From Reticulitermes speratus (lineage: Eukaryota; Arthropoda; Insecta; Blattodea; Rhinotermitidae): 64,000 bases of DNA. Below, piece after piece: positions 47,474 through 58,243 of the stretch. The stretch covers positions 35,638,908 to 35,702,907 of the forward strand of contig JAJKFL010000003.1 of NCBI GenBank assembly GCA_021186555.1, read 5' to 3'. Both the position numbers and the translations under genes were made by a program. Numbering within the stretch: the stretch's first letter is position 1; each line of letters opens with the position of its first letter. Below the pieces are notes generated by a model. It saw only the letters and a list, made by a program, of their open reading frames with translations. It did not search any database and was not told where the DNA came from.

Positions 47474-48125
47474 AATGTAAGAATATGTATAGTACGAGTA
47501 ACGTACAATTTACTTACATATAAGTCGGCTTTTACCTTTGTTCAGAAGACACTTTGGGTTTTTAAACATTTTTAGAACGCTTAATATGAGAAGCGCTACA
47601 AATACATACTAGGCAAGAATTATGCTAAACTGTTAATTCCACAATAAAGGTTCGTATGATTGATCATGTGGCAGTAAACACATGCAGCAGAACACATGTT
47701 TCCCCGTTCGCAGGCTTTATTACTTCCACACGACAACTCTGTGTTCAGAACCAATTGAGGGAAAGAATTCGGTAAGGAAACAATTTTAAATTCGGAACGT
47801 TCTTACTTTACCAGCCTCTGGCCACATATTGGAAAAATTTTCTGGGTGAATAATACAGTACCAAATGAAATGTGTAAAAGTGAATGTCAGCTGCAAACAG
47901 AAAGTAGGGATTTCAGGTTCGGAGCACGGAGACTGTGAGAAATGCTGAATTCTGGAAAGTGGCAACGTGTTGTTAGTATATGTTTGCTGAAACTTCGACG
48001 AAATCATAGTTTTCGGGACACAGTACCGTTGTTCATTTGCCATCACGTTCCCCCCCCTCCCCCGCCTCTAAGTCCGGAAAATGAGTCTTATTCTACACTG
48101 GATATAAGGTAGTAGTTTCCTCCGA
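47474..48125. other. Intergenic, nothing recognised
   Basis: No supportable feature. Confidence 0.5.
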
Positions 48126-48397
48126 AACGTCAGACTTTTTTTTTGAAGGGCCCCGTAGCAGATGCTACGGATGCACCGCAGCCTTGAAGGCTTATTGTGC
48201 AACCCTGTGATGAAGATAATCAGGTTTTTTCTGCTTTTCCATTTTAATGGAGCACCGGTGGAATGAAATTGACAGGGGAAAACCCGACGTACTCAGAGTA
48301 AAACCTGTCCCAGTGCCCCTTCGGGATCGAAACCCGGGCCTCCGCGGTGAGAGGCCGGCGACTAACCGCCTGAGCTATGGCACGGCCAACGTCAGAC
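48126..48397 (-). mobile_element. tRNA-derived SINE, family 1, with 10-bp TSD
   Basis: Complete minus-strand copy. The head ends at 48387 (complement of ctgagctatggcacggcc), the B box is of gggatcgaaaccc type, the body follows, and the A-tail shows as T9 at 48136-48144. It is bracketed by perfect direct repeats aacgtcagac at 48126-48135 and 48388-48397. This fixes both ends of the family and proves retroposition. Confidence 0.95.
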
Positions 48398-49243
48398 GCT
48401 AGTGATTTGTGAAAGTATTGAAATTACAGTGTAAAATCGAATTCTTATTGAGAAACAAGGCATTATATGTAGACCTAGCTAAATTATTTGATGTCATGTT
48501 AGAATTAATTGCGCTCTTAGACTGGGAAACTGGGAGGCTTAAATCACAGGGCCACCGAGATCCGCTTGATCTTACATTTAAAACCATGTATCATTTGTAT
48601 GTGCAAGTAAGTCCGACAGTGCGAGAGAACTCGTAATATTTGTAGTTTGTCGATAGACGAGAGGTTACTGACACCTCACTTGGTACGTTTGAGTAGCGTT
48701 CAGACGTAGTGGTAAAGGAACCTGTCGTCCATTTACGTAACAAAATAAGTGTTTCCTGTAATTGAGTTGAAGGGCGAAGCGTGACGTAAAGAGCATGACT
48801 CGCCATCCTCCTTCTTATGCTGACGGTTTTGAAGTGACGACACATCATTTTTGTGGCCATAGTGGAGGGAGGGGGGATACACCTGCATAGTTAATGACGG
48901 CTCGGTAGGTCTTGGAGAGAAGCTCATTTCAATTATATTTGACCCTTTGTCTGAAAAACACGTAAGTCTACTGAAATCGTTAAGTTTGAAAGACTCCTGT
49001 CTTCTATAAGATGTGACTCCATGTAGTCCGATATAATTGTACTGACGTTTCAGAGAAACCTGCTGCATACACCATAAGTATAGATAAAAAGCAGCAAGTT
49101 TTATAGTCAACGCTGTGATAATTCCAAATCTCTCGTACCATTTCTTATTTACTTAATTACCTTTTTTTAAGTTCGTTAGATTCATGGAAGTTTTTTGTCA
49201 GCTGTGCAAATTAAGTTATAACTTACTCAATTTTGCCACTGTT
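48398..49243. other. Intergenic, nothing recognised
   Basis: Opposed frames of up to 125 codons (48733-49110 minus) share no recognised motif. Confidence 0.5.
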
Positions 49244-49366
49244 CACAGACAAACTCGTGAGGTACCACAGACAAACTCGTGAGGTACCACAGACAAACTC
49301 GTGAGGTACCACAGACAAACTCGTGAGGTAAAACAGAAAAACTCGTGAGGTACCACAGACAAATGC
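49244..49366. repeat. Tandem array, 5.6 copies of a 22-bp unit
   Basis: The unit is cacagacaaactcgtgaggt plus two bases (ac). The first three copies are identical, the next two carry substitutions, and the last is partial. Confidence 0.95.
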
Positions 49367-49879
49367 AAGAAAAGGTAATTTCTTGTACCATCAAAATTTG
49401 TCACCAAATTATTAATTATTTTTCCCCGCTTTTAAGGGATGACAAAGCACGTACGGAGAATAAGATAAGGTCCTGGAGGGATATCTAACCATACATGAAA
49501 ATATACTCTTACAATTAACCGTAAAGAAATGTGGTGTGACACAGAGCATTGTATTCAGTTGGCTCAGCACAGCGTTCAGCAGCGGGTATCTAAACTCGGT
49601 AATAAAACTTTGGGATTCACAAAAGCGAAAACTTCTTAACCAGCTAAGACACTATCTGCCTTTTGAAAAGAATCCTCATCCAAGACAACTTTGGTATTAA
49701 CGTAAGAATTTAAAATGTTACAGTGGATCTTCTGCATGAATAAAATGCTCTCACATCTGTGCGTTATCGTCATAGGATGGCGATAAATGCATTAAACTTG
49801 ATGCCAAAATGAGTGCCAAAGCTCTTACATTGTGTTATTTAGCGAGCTGTCAATTGCTAAATGACTGAGTGTAGAACTT
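49367..49879. other. Intergenic, nothing recognised
   Basis: No supportable feature. Confidence 0.5.
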
Positions 49880-50040
49880 TGGTGGAATTATACTGGCAGG
49901 GGAAAACCTAACTACTCGGAGAAAAGCCTGTCCCAGTGCCATTTTGTCCACCACAAATCAAACGTGGATTGGCTTGGGTTTGAACGCGGATCTCCGAGGT
50001 GACAGGCCGACAACTAATCGCATAAGAAATGGCACGGTGT
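49880..50040 (-). mobile_element. SINE family 1 fragment
   Basis: Diverged minus-strand copy retaining gcaggggaaaacctaac, ctgtcccagtgccattttgt, a decayed B box (complement of gggtttgaacgcg) and the end ggcacggtg. The 3' part of the body is missing. Confidence 0.7.
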
Positions 50041-50217
50041 CTAGTGACGTGCCATATTACGAACTTGGCCCTGGTCTATTAATAAAGTTAATTTTATATT
50101 GTTTTACAGTGCAGGACTTTAGGAGACTAAGATGGCGGGTAATTATCAATACAGGCATACAATGCTGAAAAGTTTATCTGGATCTGATAAAGAGGAAGTA
50201 ACAGGATGATGGAGAAA

Positions 50218-50560
50218 AATGCACAACGAAGAGCTGCATAATTTTTAATTACTCCTCGCCAGATATGATTAGAATGATCAAATCATCAAAGATAATATAG
50301 ACGAGGTATGGAAGGGATAAAAATTGCGTACGAATATTTCGGTACAAAATTTGAAGGAAGGGGTACACTTAGGAGACTGAAGTGTACATGTGAGGACAAT
50401 ATTAAAAAGAATCTTAAACCAGCAGGTTGTTAGAATGTGGAGTGAATTGAATTGAACTGACTGGTTAAGTTACGCGGACATGAAGCAGGCTTACGTGAAC
50501 ATTGTCCTGAATGTTCAGGTTCCGTACAAGCTGGTGAAACATTTGATTAGAGCAGAGATT
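50218..50560 (+). pseudogene. LINE reverse transcriptase C-terminal fragment
   Basis: Successive frames give MHNEELHNF, then RGMEGIKIAYEYFGTKFEGR, then TLRRLKCTCEDNIKKNL, and finally NIVLNVQVP. This is the order of the C-terminal region of a common insect LINE (H-N-E-E-L-H-N ... G-R-P-x-R-x-W-E-D-N-I-K ... M-N-L-R-V-P). Stop codons and frameshifts show decay. It is the longest of three such fragments in the window (others at 3.0 and 30.6 kb). Confidence 0.75.
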
Positions 50561-51489
50561 ATGAACTTAAGGCATGCACTCAAAAACTAAGGAAACGTAC
50601 GGTACGAGCGTGGAATTCTATTTTTAATAAAAATTCATATTACTGACAATGAAAGCAGAATACCGGTCATTGTTCAAAAAACATTAATTAAGACAAATGA
50701 GTGAAATGAACAAAAAGAACCAAAATCAACAAGAATATAAAAGTAAGGAAAAGGAAACCCGCAAGATAACGTGCAAGTCACACAGATTGAGCAGCGTGAC
50801 AGTCTAAGATTATTGAAAAGTCATAGGCAGTGATCACAACTATATTACTCAGCTGTAGTTGGGGTAACAAATCATAATGAACAGAATTTCTTTACTCCTT
50901 GTTTCGCGCAATCGACGGATCGTAATCGTCGAATGGTCAATGGAGAAGCTTTAGCAATGCACCAGTAGATGCCTCTACGACCGTGCTTCCAACGCAATCT
51001 CCCAACTACGTACTTCAAGCTGTCTACTCATAGAGCGCGCTAAAATCAGTCGTAAATCAGCAGCGGCCATCATACATCAAACCTACTTGGGTTACGACCC
51101 CGAGAGGGGGGGGGGGGGGAAGCAACGTTTAGGGGAGGGGATAAGTTGACAGAAGGTGGGAACAGACTGAGCTTAGGAGAGGGGAGCATAAGGCAGCTGG
51201 TATGAATGCGCCAAGGCTGTATGAAGGGGGATGAGCAGCAGTAGGCATGGCTACTCAAAACTTCCATTCTGATGGTCACAACGGTTTTGATAGCTGGGTC
51301 GGCTACGGAGATTTCTGTTTGACCCTTTAATCCGACGACAAACGCACAGTGCACCTTACTGGCTCGATAAAACTGAATACGTATATGTAGCTGTATCTCT
51401 GTTACCCTTCGTACCTTCATGACGTATTAAAGGAAAGTTTACCGTCACTTTTAATTTTATGTACTGTGCATACAGTTAACGTTTTCCCT
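50561..51489. other. Intergenic; G14 run at 51106-51119
   Basis: A minus frame of 116 codons (51070-51420) is interrupted in meaning by the homopolymer and has no recognised domain. Confidence 0.5.
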
Positions 51490-51670
51490 GTCCACGCCAT
51501 GAAGGCATATGAGGTGGTTGAGGTATAGCTCCACTCATTCTTAACCTCGGCAACAGATGGAGGTCAGCGGTTAACTAAACGTCCCGGCCGCTTTTACCCC
51601 TGGAAAAGAAATGCGGTACTGAATGTATAGGGGGCTGGGTGCGCCCCAGAGCCGGTGTGGACGTTTTACA
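51490..51670 (-). mobile_element. SINE family 2, headless
   Basis: Body segments ggtatagctccactcattct, cccggccgcttttacccct and agggggctgggtgcgcccca in minus orientation. Similarity ends where the tRNA-like head should begin. Confidence 0.75.
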
Positions 51671-53700
51671 TACACATACCTTTCTTCTAATTAACGAGTG
51701 GATGCTCAAGCCTTCTGAGATGCGTAGAAATTTCAAAATACGCATTAATTAAATGGCGATTACATTACCTTTGCAGCTCTGAATTTACCGAGAATATAAA
51801 TTTCAAATAAACACCTTTGTAGACTTATCTCTAAAGATATAAATCGCACATGAGCACAAACTTTATCTGTCATAAACAGATATTATGCCTTTTACCTGTC
51901 TCACAAAAGAAGTTAAATACTACAATATGTAGTTATTGCAACGTAACTACTATATTCGTCTCTCATTTGACATAAAATGGACGAATTTGTTGAATGGTCT
52001 TGCGTCGACTTTTATCTCGTTTTCGCGGTATTGACTTGCGCTATTCGTGAGGTGCTGCTACCAACAGGAACGCTTGTGAAATCAATACTTTGTATGCTCT
52101 CTACTAGATGGCTGTTATGTTCACTAATTTGAAGCGGAAGAGGCCTTAACAGACGATACTATAGGTGCGCGTGCACAGTACAGTACAGACGATAAAAGCT
52201 CTGCCTTTCGTCGCCCCGTTGTTCATAGGTTACGGTTTGCATGGGGCATTGTTACTGGGGTACAGTAAGCGGAATTAAATAAGCAGGATGGCGCAAACAT
52301 AAATAAAAATGTCGTAAATTGTATACTCCATGATGTAATACATATATAGAATTTACCAAGGCGTTCTTTACATTCAAAATTCCATATTGTTTACGGTACA
52401 TACGTAAATCTAATTTAATTACACCCATAAGAAAGTACGACTTTCCCTGTGCCTGTTATCACTAAACTCTCAAATGGTCAACGGTGTTATGCGCAGATAA
52501 AAGGTGTAAGAAATATCGAATTTCGCCCAAATCGTACGTGCTCAAGTAAAGTATAATTTTCACTGCGCCGATTTTCACGGAACTTGCAGTCACTTAACAC
52601 ATTTTTGTGGACATCTACTGAATTAAATTTTATCAAAATCGGAAGAACGACTTAGAAAATATGGGTAAAATTTCATTTACACCATTACGCAACTTACACC
52701 TGTAGGACAGTCACTTAGCCGATTTTCACAAACCTGATGCTTGTTCAACAAATTTTCTAAGAAACGTTTATACAGAATTTAATCAGAAAAATATTTTACC
52801 CGGTGATACTCTGGTACAGACGGACGGACATAGTCTCGACATAGGACGTTCTCTTCTTTACTTCATAAACAATGCCACAAAATTTAAGTAAGATCAGTAG
52901 AAAGTATGAGACATTTATAAACATGAATTTCGATTTTTTTTTTTTTCAGATTTTCTATTCTTCAGCCTATTGAATCCCAAATTTACCTATAGGCCCCTAT
53001 ATATTTTTGTAACCACTTTTTCTTGTATGGGTCCTTTGTACAAGTCATAACATGAAAGGATAATAAGAACGCCTGACCCTTAGTGTATTTCCCACACCCC
53101 GGTTAAAAGGGCCACAAATGAAGAAAAGTTTTATGACGGTATCTGGAACCCGTTGATGCTTTTAGTGCAGGGTAATTGGGCCATAAATCTAGCTGTTCTC
53201 CTTCTTCCAGATAAGCCTAGTTAGTTACCATCATAGGTCGTTTTGTAATATAGACTTATATGAGTGCAAATTTTATTGCAAAAGCCCCCTTGTAATATAT
53301 TAGTCCCTTTATTGTGGGCCTGTTAGGCAAGGTTCTATTTGCGCGGCTTTACTCCCGCTTTTAGTACCGAAATTTGATATAATTTTGTAAGTGGTTTCTA
53401 CACTAACAGCTATCGGACGCTTTCAATTGTGTAACTTCTCAGTCCAGTATTAACACTGCTCGGAACTTCATTTCAGTAAGTTGTAATTGACTCAAAAACT
53501 ATTCAAGATGTGGAAAAACTGGTAAGCTTTAGAAATAGTAGAGGTTTTTACATTTAACTTGAAGCGTCTGTCGATGTGACGTACGCTAGCTTTAGCACAA
53601 TATTCTTACAAAAGTTCTATTCTTACTTCCCGTCACAATTCTAAATATAAAATACGTATGCCCGGGTTTTCAAATTCATTTACGGAGCCCTTCCATTTGG
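51671..53700. other. Intergenic; possible decayed repeat at 52.55-52.85 kb
   Basis: No gene recognised. Near 52810 the text tacagacggacggacata resembles the 12.4 kb repeat end. Confidence 0.45.
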
Positions 53701-53702
53701 GC

Positions 53703-53734
<32 letters not shown>

Positions 53735-53845
53735 TCCATGGAGTAGGGTTCTTCCTGGGAAGCTAACAGATTTTCAACTAGGCAAGAAATTCCCCGCATT
53801 TTATGGAATGCGAAGGTTCATTACCGCATTCACAAGAGCCTTGCA
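53701..53845 (+). repeat. (TAA)n microsatellite and a conserved repeat fragment
   Basis: (TAA)n at 53702-53732 is followed by a segment translating to TPWSRVLPGKLTDFQLGKKF and then FPAFYGMRRFITAFTRALHL. I recall near-identical phrases in many arthropod predictions, where they mark a dispersed repeat, but I cannot name it. Not a gene. Confidence 0.45.
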
Positions 53846-53854
53846 CCTAATAAT

Positions 53855-55584
53855 AATTCAATTCAATTCAATTCAATTCAATTCTGGCTTATTAATGTGC
53901 CGAGTCAACAGCCAGATGGCCAATTACAGAAACAGCACAACATACAAACACAAATAACAATGGACAAGGAACAAAATAAAATAAACAAACACAACAAAAC
54001 AAATAAATAAACAAACGATAACTTACTGAAAGAATTAATAAGAACACCTTAATATAATGTAATAAAATATTACATCTCACTAAGTGTAACAAATTCCCTT
54101 CTAAAAACATCCATATTATTACAAATAGAATTTGCCGCTATAACACACCGGCCGGAGGGACAGTTTTTATGATATGAGCTAACATAAAACAAAGAAAAGT
54201 CTCGGAGGTTTCGAGTGGGAACTCGTAGACCAATAATGTCTAAGGTAGACGGACAAGATTTGGAACCTAATAAAACATTAATGACAAAAATTGCATCAAG
54301 TTGATATCTTCTGTCTTGTAAAGTACGTAAATTAAGTACTTGAAGAGCTTTAGCATAACTATAACCATTATTGTCGCGGGAAAGGAATCGATTATAACAT
54401 AAAGCTACAAACTTCCTTTGAATAAGCTCAAGCTTTTTTGCATCAGTAGAAGTAATTGAATTCCATACAACAGATGCGTACTCTAATTTGGGTCTAACAA
54501 GTGAAAAATATAAAGTCAATAAACAATCAAGAGTAGAAAATGAAAAGGTAATATTACGAATAAGATCCAAAAGCTTGATGGTTTGAGAAAAAATGTAATC
54601 AACATGGGAATGAAAATATAATTTGGAATCAATAAAGACTCCTAAATCCTTAATACAATCCGTACGTGTAATAAAAGAATCCCCAAGTTTATATTTCAAA
54701 AAAAGGGTATTTGTTTTCCTAGAAAAGGTAATGGCTCGAGTTTTGCCAGTATTAAGATTCATAAAATTAGCAGTGCACCAACGTTGTATGGAATCAATAT
54801 CTGATTGCAACTGAGTAGAATCATCAAGTGATGTAATAGCACGAAAAATTTTTATATCATCTGCAAAAAGAAGAAATTTTGAATGCGTTATTACTTTACA
54901 TATATCGTCTATAAATACATTAAATAGCAAAGGCCCTAAAACAGAGCCTTGAGGAACACCCGCAAGTATTCTAAAAGGCGTCGAAAAAATACCAGAAATT
55001 TTCACACACGAAAATCTACCCGATAAATAGCTACAAAACCAGCTAACATAAGCACTTGAGAGTCCAAAGGAACTAAGTTTGTTTAAAAGTAAAGTATGTG
55101 ATACAAGATCAAAAGCACTGCTAAAATCAAAATATATAGCATCAACTTGACGCTGAGACCTGAATAACGGGGTTATATAATCAAGATAATTTACCAAATT
55201 AGAGGTGGTAGACCTTGATTTTATAAAACCGTGTTGACAGCAATTAAGTTTAGGCTGAAGGTGATACGAAACGTGATTATATATAACTATTTCAAAAATT
55301 TTAGAAAAATTATTTAAAATTGAAATAGGGCGATAATTAGCAATTATAGTACTGTTGCCTTTTTTAAAAATAGGTACAATAGCAGCTTTTTTCCAGAAAG
55401 AAGGAAACTACTGCTGAGACAAACTGAGATTAAAAATATGCTTCAATAAGGGTACAAAAATGTCAGTACAGCCCTTAATAATAAAGCTTGGAATACCATC
55501 GAGCCCAGCAGATTTAGATGGCTTTAGACGCTTGATAGCTTTACGTACGTCAGCGTCAGTAACCGAAAATACAGATAAATTATC
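53855..55584 (-). mobile_element. Jockey-type non-LTR retrotransposon, 5'-truncated
   Basis: The minus-strand element retains the RT-bearing part of ORF2, a short 3' UTR and a terminal (GAATT)6 tail (53855-53884). The endonuclease and everything upstream are missing. Both ends abut TAA trinucleotides: three units left of the tail and a long (TAA)n at 55585-55626 on the right. Insertion within a TAA microsatellite, with the TSD hidden in it, is a reasonable reading. CR1-like is the main alternative clade. Confidence 0.85.
54070..55584 (-). pseudogene. Jockey-type reverse transcriptase, one in-frame stop
   Basis: The enzyme would copy LINE RNA at a nicked target. The frame is continuous on the minus strand from 55584 to the stop at 54070-54072 except for one TAG at 55408-55410. 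Upstream of it: VRKAIKRLKPSKSAGLDGIP (RT domain 0/1). Between: NYRPISILNNFSKIFE (domain 2). Downstream, counted in the last 375 residues: YFDFSSAFD at 22-30 (first catalytic Asp), AGVPQGSVLGPLLFN at 79-93, FADDIKIF at 111-118 (catalytic Asp pair), then the thumb and C-terminal tail. Full-length ORF2 of this clade also has an N-terminal endonuclease, absent here. With only one nonsense change and no frameshift the copy is young but dead, unless the stop is read through. Confidence 0.88.

Positions 55585-55626
<42 letters not shown>
55585..55626. repeat. (TAA)n microsatellite
   Basis: About 13-14 trinucleotide units directly at the 5' end of the truncated Jockey-type LINE. Confidence 0.95.
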
Positions 55627-56084
55627 TAAAGTACACAAAACAGCCATATTGGGCACTGCACACATACTTCGGAAAGTACTAATTTAAAAGTACAAAACAT
55701 TCAATATGGGAAGTAATCTTACATGTATCTTAAATTATAGCTACAGAACAGCTGCAAAACTATATGCCCTACAGACAGGTTTCGTTTCAGGTATATAATT
55801 TTAAATACCCTGCATAGAAGTGACAACAACAACAACAACAAATAATAATAATAATAATATGGAATTAAAATATCTCATGTTTTTAAGAACTTTGTGTTAA
55901 CTCTCTAGGTTGTGTAGCCTTGAATGAGGGATATAGATCTAGGATTGTTCTATGAATGGCTATTGGTAAAATAGGCCTGGCTACTATCAGGGTAACCTTT
56001 TTTGTTTATAAAAGTATAAGGAAAGAAAGCAAACAATCCAACACTTTTGAGCTGCTGCCTGATAGGCTAAAGATTTTGGACCTT
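55627..56084. other. Intergenic with (AAC)n(AAT)n at 55828-55860
   Basis: Simple repeat of about six AAC and six AAT units. No gene. Confidence 0.6.
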
Positions 56085-56238
56085 AGACCGGCCCCGAGGC
56101 CCACCCAGCGTCCTGTAAAATGGGCACCGGGACTCTTTATAGGGAGGTAAAGCGGCCGGGGCGTGGCCTTGGTTACTTGCCCCTTCTAGCGCCGAGGTTG
56201 GGTGTGGGTACAGCTTTACTTGTGCCTGGCAATATCGG
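56085..56238 (+). mobile_element. SINE family 2 fragment
   Basis: Plus-strand body segments (ccggccccgaggcccaccca, gggaggtaaagcggccgggg, ttctagcgccgaggttgg) without a head. It ends next to the TSD of the RTE-like LINE. Confidence 0.65.
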
Positions 56239-56247
56239 ACAGCCTTT
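56239..56247 (+). repeat. Target-site duplication of the RTE-like LINE
   Basis: acagccttt, repeated identically at 58235-58243. The two copies lie exactly at the element's 3' tail and at its truncated 5' end. Confidence 0.85.
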
Positions 56248-58234
56248 CATTCATTCATTCTGTAGTCTGTCTTACGACAGGTCCGTAGCCTCTTCCAAAG
56301 CGAGTTCTCCACACGGTGCGATCTAGTGCTTCCTCTTTCAATTTCCAGTATCTTTTCTTTTCCTTAAGGTCATCCAGTAGCTGCTTACGTCTTCTCCCTC
56401 GTCGTCCCGTCATTTCTATCCTTCCTTCTAACTTTCCTTCAATCACGTGTTTCAGAAGGCAGTTTCTACGCAAGATGTGACCAATCCAGTTAGCCTTTCT
56501 TCTTTTTATTGTATGTAGTATATTCCTCTCCTCCTTGACTCTGTGTAATACTTCTTCATTTCTCACACGATCGGTCCAACTGATCTTCTCCATTCTTCTC
56601 CAGCACCACATTTCAAAACTTTCCAGATACTTCTGATCTACTTTCCGAAGTGTCCACGTTTCAGCACCATACAAAGCTATGCTCCAAATGTAGCACTTTA
56701 CTAGTTTCTTCCTTAAATTTAATTCCAGTTTGCTGGTGAAAAGATTTTTCTTCTTGTTGAATGCTGTTTTTGCCATGGCAATTCTGGATTTAATTTCACG
56801 TGTACACCTTGCATCACTTGTTATCATGCTACCCAAATAATTGAAATATTCCACATTCTCCAATTGTTTTTGATCTATCATAATTTTCATTGGGGATGGT
56901 TGCCTTGAGATTTTCATTACTTTAGTTTTTCCCACATTCATTTCCATTCCATAGCGTCTTCCAATTTCAATTAGTCTATCAATCATGCCCTGTAGCACGT
57001 TTTCTTCCCTAGCCAGTAGCACAAGGTCATCTGCATATTTCACAGTGCGAATTACTTGTCCTCCTATTTTGAAGTCTCCAAACCCTTCAAGAGCTTCCTT
57101 GGTAAGGTACTCGCTGTATAAGTTGAACAGAATCGGTGACAAACAGCAACCTTGTCTAACTCCTCTTCCAATCTTCACACTTCTCGTCTCCCCTTGGTCC
57201 AGTCGTATTTTGACACTTTGTCCCATGTACAATTTGCTGACCAATCTTCTTTTGCGCCAGTCTATCCCAATTCCTTTTAGGATTTGCATTAATTTGGTCC
57301 AGTTGACACGGTCAAATGCCTTCTGCCAGTCTATGAAGCAAGCACACAATTCCTCATCTATGACCAAGGTTCGTTCTGATATTATTCTCAGCATCCCAAT
57401 TGCATCCCTAGTTCCTTTTCCTCTTCTAAATCCAAACTGATCTTCTCCAAGTGCATCTTCAATTTTCCTCTCAATTCTTCTTCTAAGTATCCTCTCTACT
57501 ATCTTTGCTGCATGAGCGATGATGCTGATTGTGCGATGGTCGCTGCATTTTGTAGCTTTGGGCTTCTTCTTTAAGGCAATCATTGTAACTTCAATAAAAT
57601 CTCTGGGCCATTCTCCAGTTACATACATGCTGTTGATCATCTGTGTCATTAGCCTTAGACCACCTTCTCCCAACAATTTGAGTACATCCCCAGGTACATC
57701 ATCATCTCCTGTAGCCTTCTTATCCCTCATCTCCTTGATAGCTTTTTCCACTTCACTTTGCAAAATATAAGGGCCTTTCTCGTCTTCATCTACTTCATCT
57801 TCAGGTTCGACGTCTAGATGTTCTGGTCGATTAGCTCGATCGTAGAGCTCTGTGATATAATTCTCCCAAATTTGCAATACTCGTCTCTGATTTATTATTA
57901 TATTGCCTTGAGAGTCTTCGATGCCAATGTTTTGAATCCCATGGTTTTCTTTCCAACCTAGTTCCTTTGTCTTCATGTACATTAAATCATAACGTCCTAT
58001 TCTTTGAAATTCTATGATCTCGTCGCATATGCTCTCCAGATATTCCTTCTTGGCGTTGTCCGTGGCTCTTTTCAATTCGTTCCTCAGTCTTCTGTAGTTC
58101 TTCCTTCCTTCTTCATTGTTGACATTCTTCCATTTCCTTCGTTCATCCATTTTACTGATCATCTCCTGTGTAATCCATGGCTTTCTTGCTCTCCTCTCGA
58201 CTTTTCCAACCAAACCACTCATAGTATCTAACAC
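56248..58234 (-). mobile_element. RTE-like LINE, 5'-truncated, with 9-bp TSD
   Basis: 1,987-bp insertion on the minus strand between acagccttt duplications. It carries only the C-terminal 659 codons of the polyprotein (RT and downstream) and ends in a (GAAT)3 tail. The stop codon TGA lies within that tail, so there is practically no 3' UTR. An 87-bp sibling with its own TSD is at 10249-10335. Clade (RTE/BovB-like) is inferred from the C-terminal F-E-x-W-C-W-R-R and Y-G-A-E-T-W motifs. Confidence 0.92.
56255..58222 (-). CDS. RTE-like reverse transcriptase, uninterrupted frame
   Basis: RNA-directed DNA polymerase domain of a non-LTR element. The frame is open from the truncation point at 58234. 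The first ATG is at 58220-58222 (the upstream GTG is where LINE sequence begins). Residues counted from 58234: coiled basic N-terminal part 10-75; KAIKEMRDKKATGDDDVPGD near 164-183; CSDHRTISIIAHAAKIVERI at 230-249; FIDWQKAFD 300-308 (catalytic Asp 302); GVRQGCCLSPILFNLY 358-373; YADD 400-403 (catalytic pair); FNYLGSMIT 464-472; YGAETW 522-527; FEMWCWRRMEKISW 540-553; basic tail to GYGPVVRQTTE. No stop or frameshift. The apurinic-type endonuclease expected upstream is lost, so it cannot mobilise itself alone. No promoter of its own is visible. Antisense open frames of 75-151 codons are shadows. Confidence 0.92.
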   Translation of the reverse strand: MSGLVGKVERRARKPWITQEMISKMDERRKWKNVNNEEGRKNYRRLRNELKRATDNAKKEYLESICDEIIEFQRIGRYDLMYMKTKELGWKENHGIQNIGIEDSQGNIIINQRRVLQIWENYITELYDRANRPEHLDVEPEDEVDEDEKGPYILQSEVEKAIKEMRDKKATGDDDVPGDVLKLLGEGGLRLMTQMINSMYVTGEWPRDFIEVTMIALKKKPKATKCSDHRTISIIAHAAKIVERILRRRIERKIEDALGEDQFGFRRGKGTRDAIGMLRIISERTLVIDEELCACFIDWQKAFDRVNWTKLMQILKGIGIDWRKRRLVSKLYMGQSVKIRLDQGETRSVKIGRGVRQGCCLSPILFNLYSEYLTKEALEGFGDFKIGGQVIRTVKYADDLVLLAREENVLQGMIDRLIEIGRRYGMEMNVGKTKVMKISRQPSPMKIMIDQKQLENVEYFNYLGSMITSDARCTREIKSRIAMAKTAFNKKKNLFTSKLELNLRKKLVKCYIWSIALYGAETWTLRKVDQKYLESFEMWCWRRMEKISWTDRVRNEEVLHRVKEERNILHTIKRRKANWIGHILRRNCLLKHVIEGKLEGRIEMTGRRGRRRKQLLDDLKEKKRYWKLKEEALDRTVWRTRFGRGYGPVVRQTTE

Positions 58235-58243
58235 ACAGCCTTT
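58235..58243 (+). repeat. Target-site duplication of the RTE-like LINE, second copy
   Basis: Identical to 56239-56247. It adjoins the first base of the LINE-derived open frame. Confidence 0.85.

Noticed and set aside
56985..57440. Plus-strand 151-codon open frame (also 57519-57770 and 58004-58231)
   Set aside because: Antisense shadows of the uninterrupted RTE-like reverse transcriptase, with no domain of their own.
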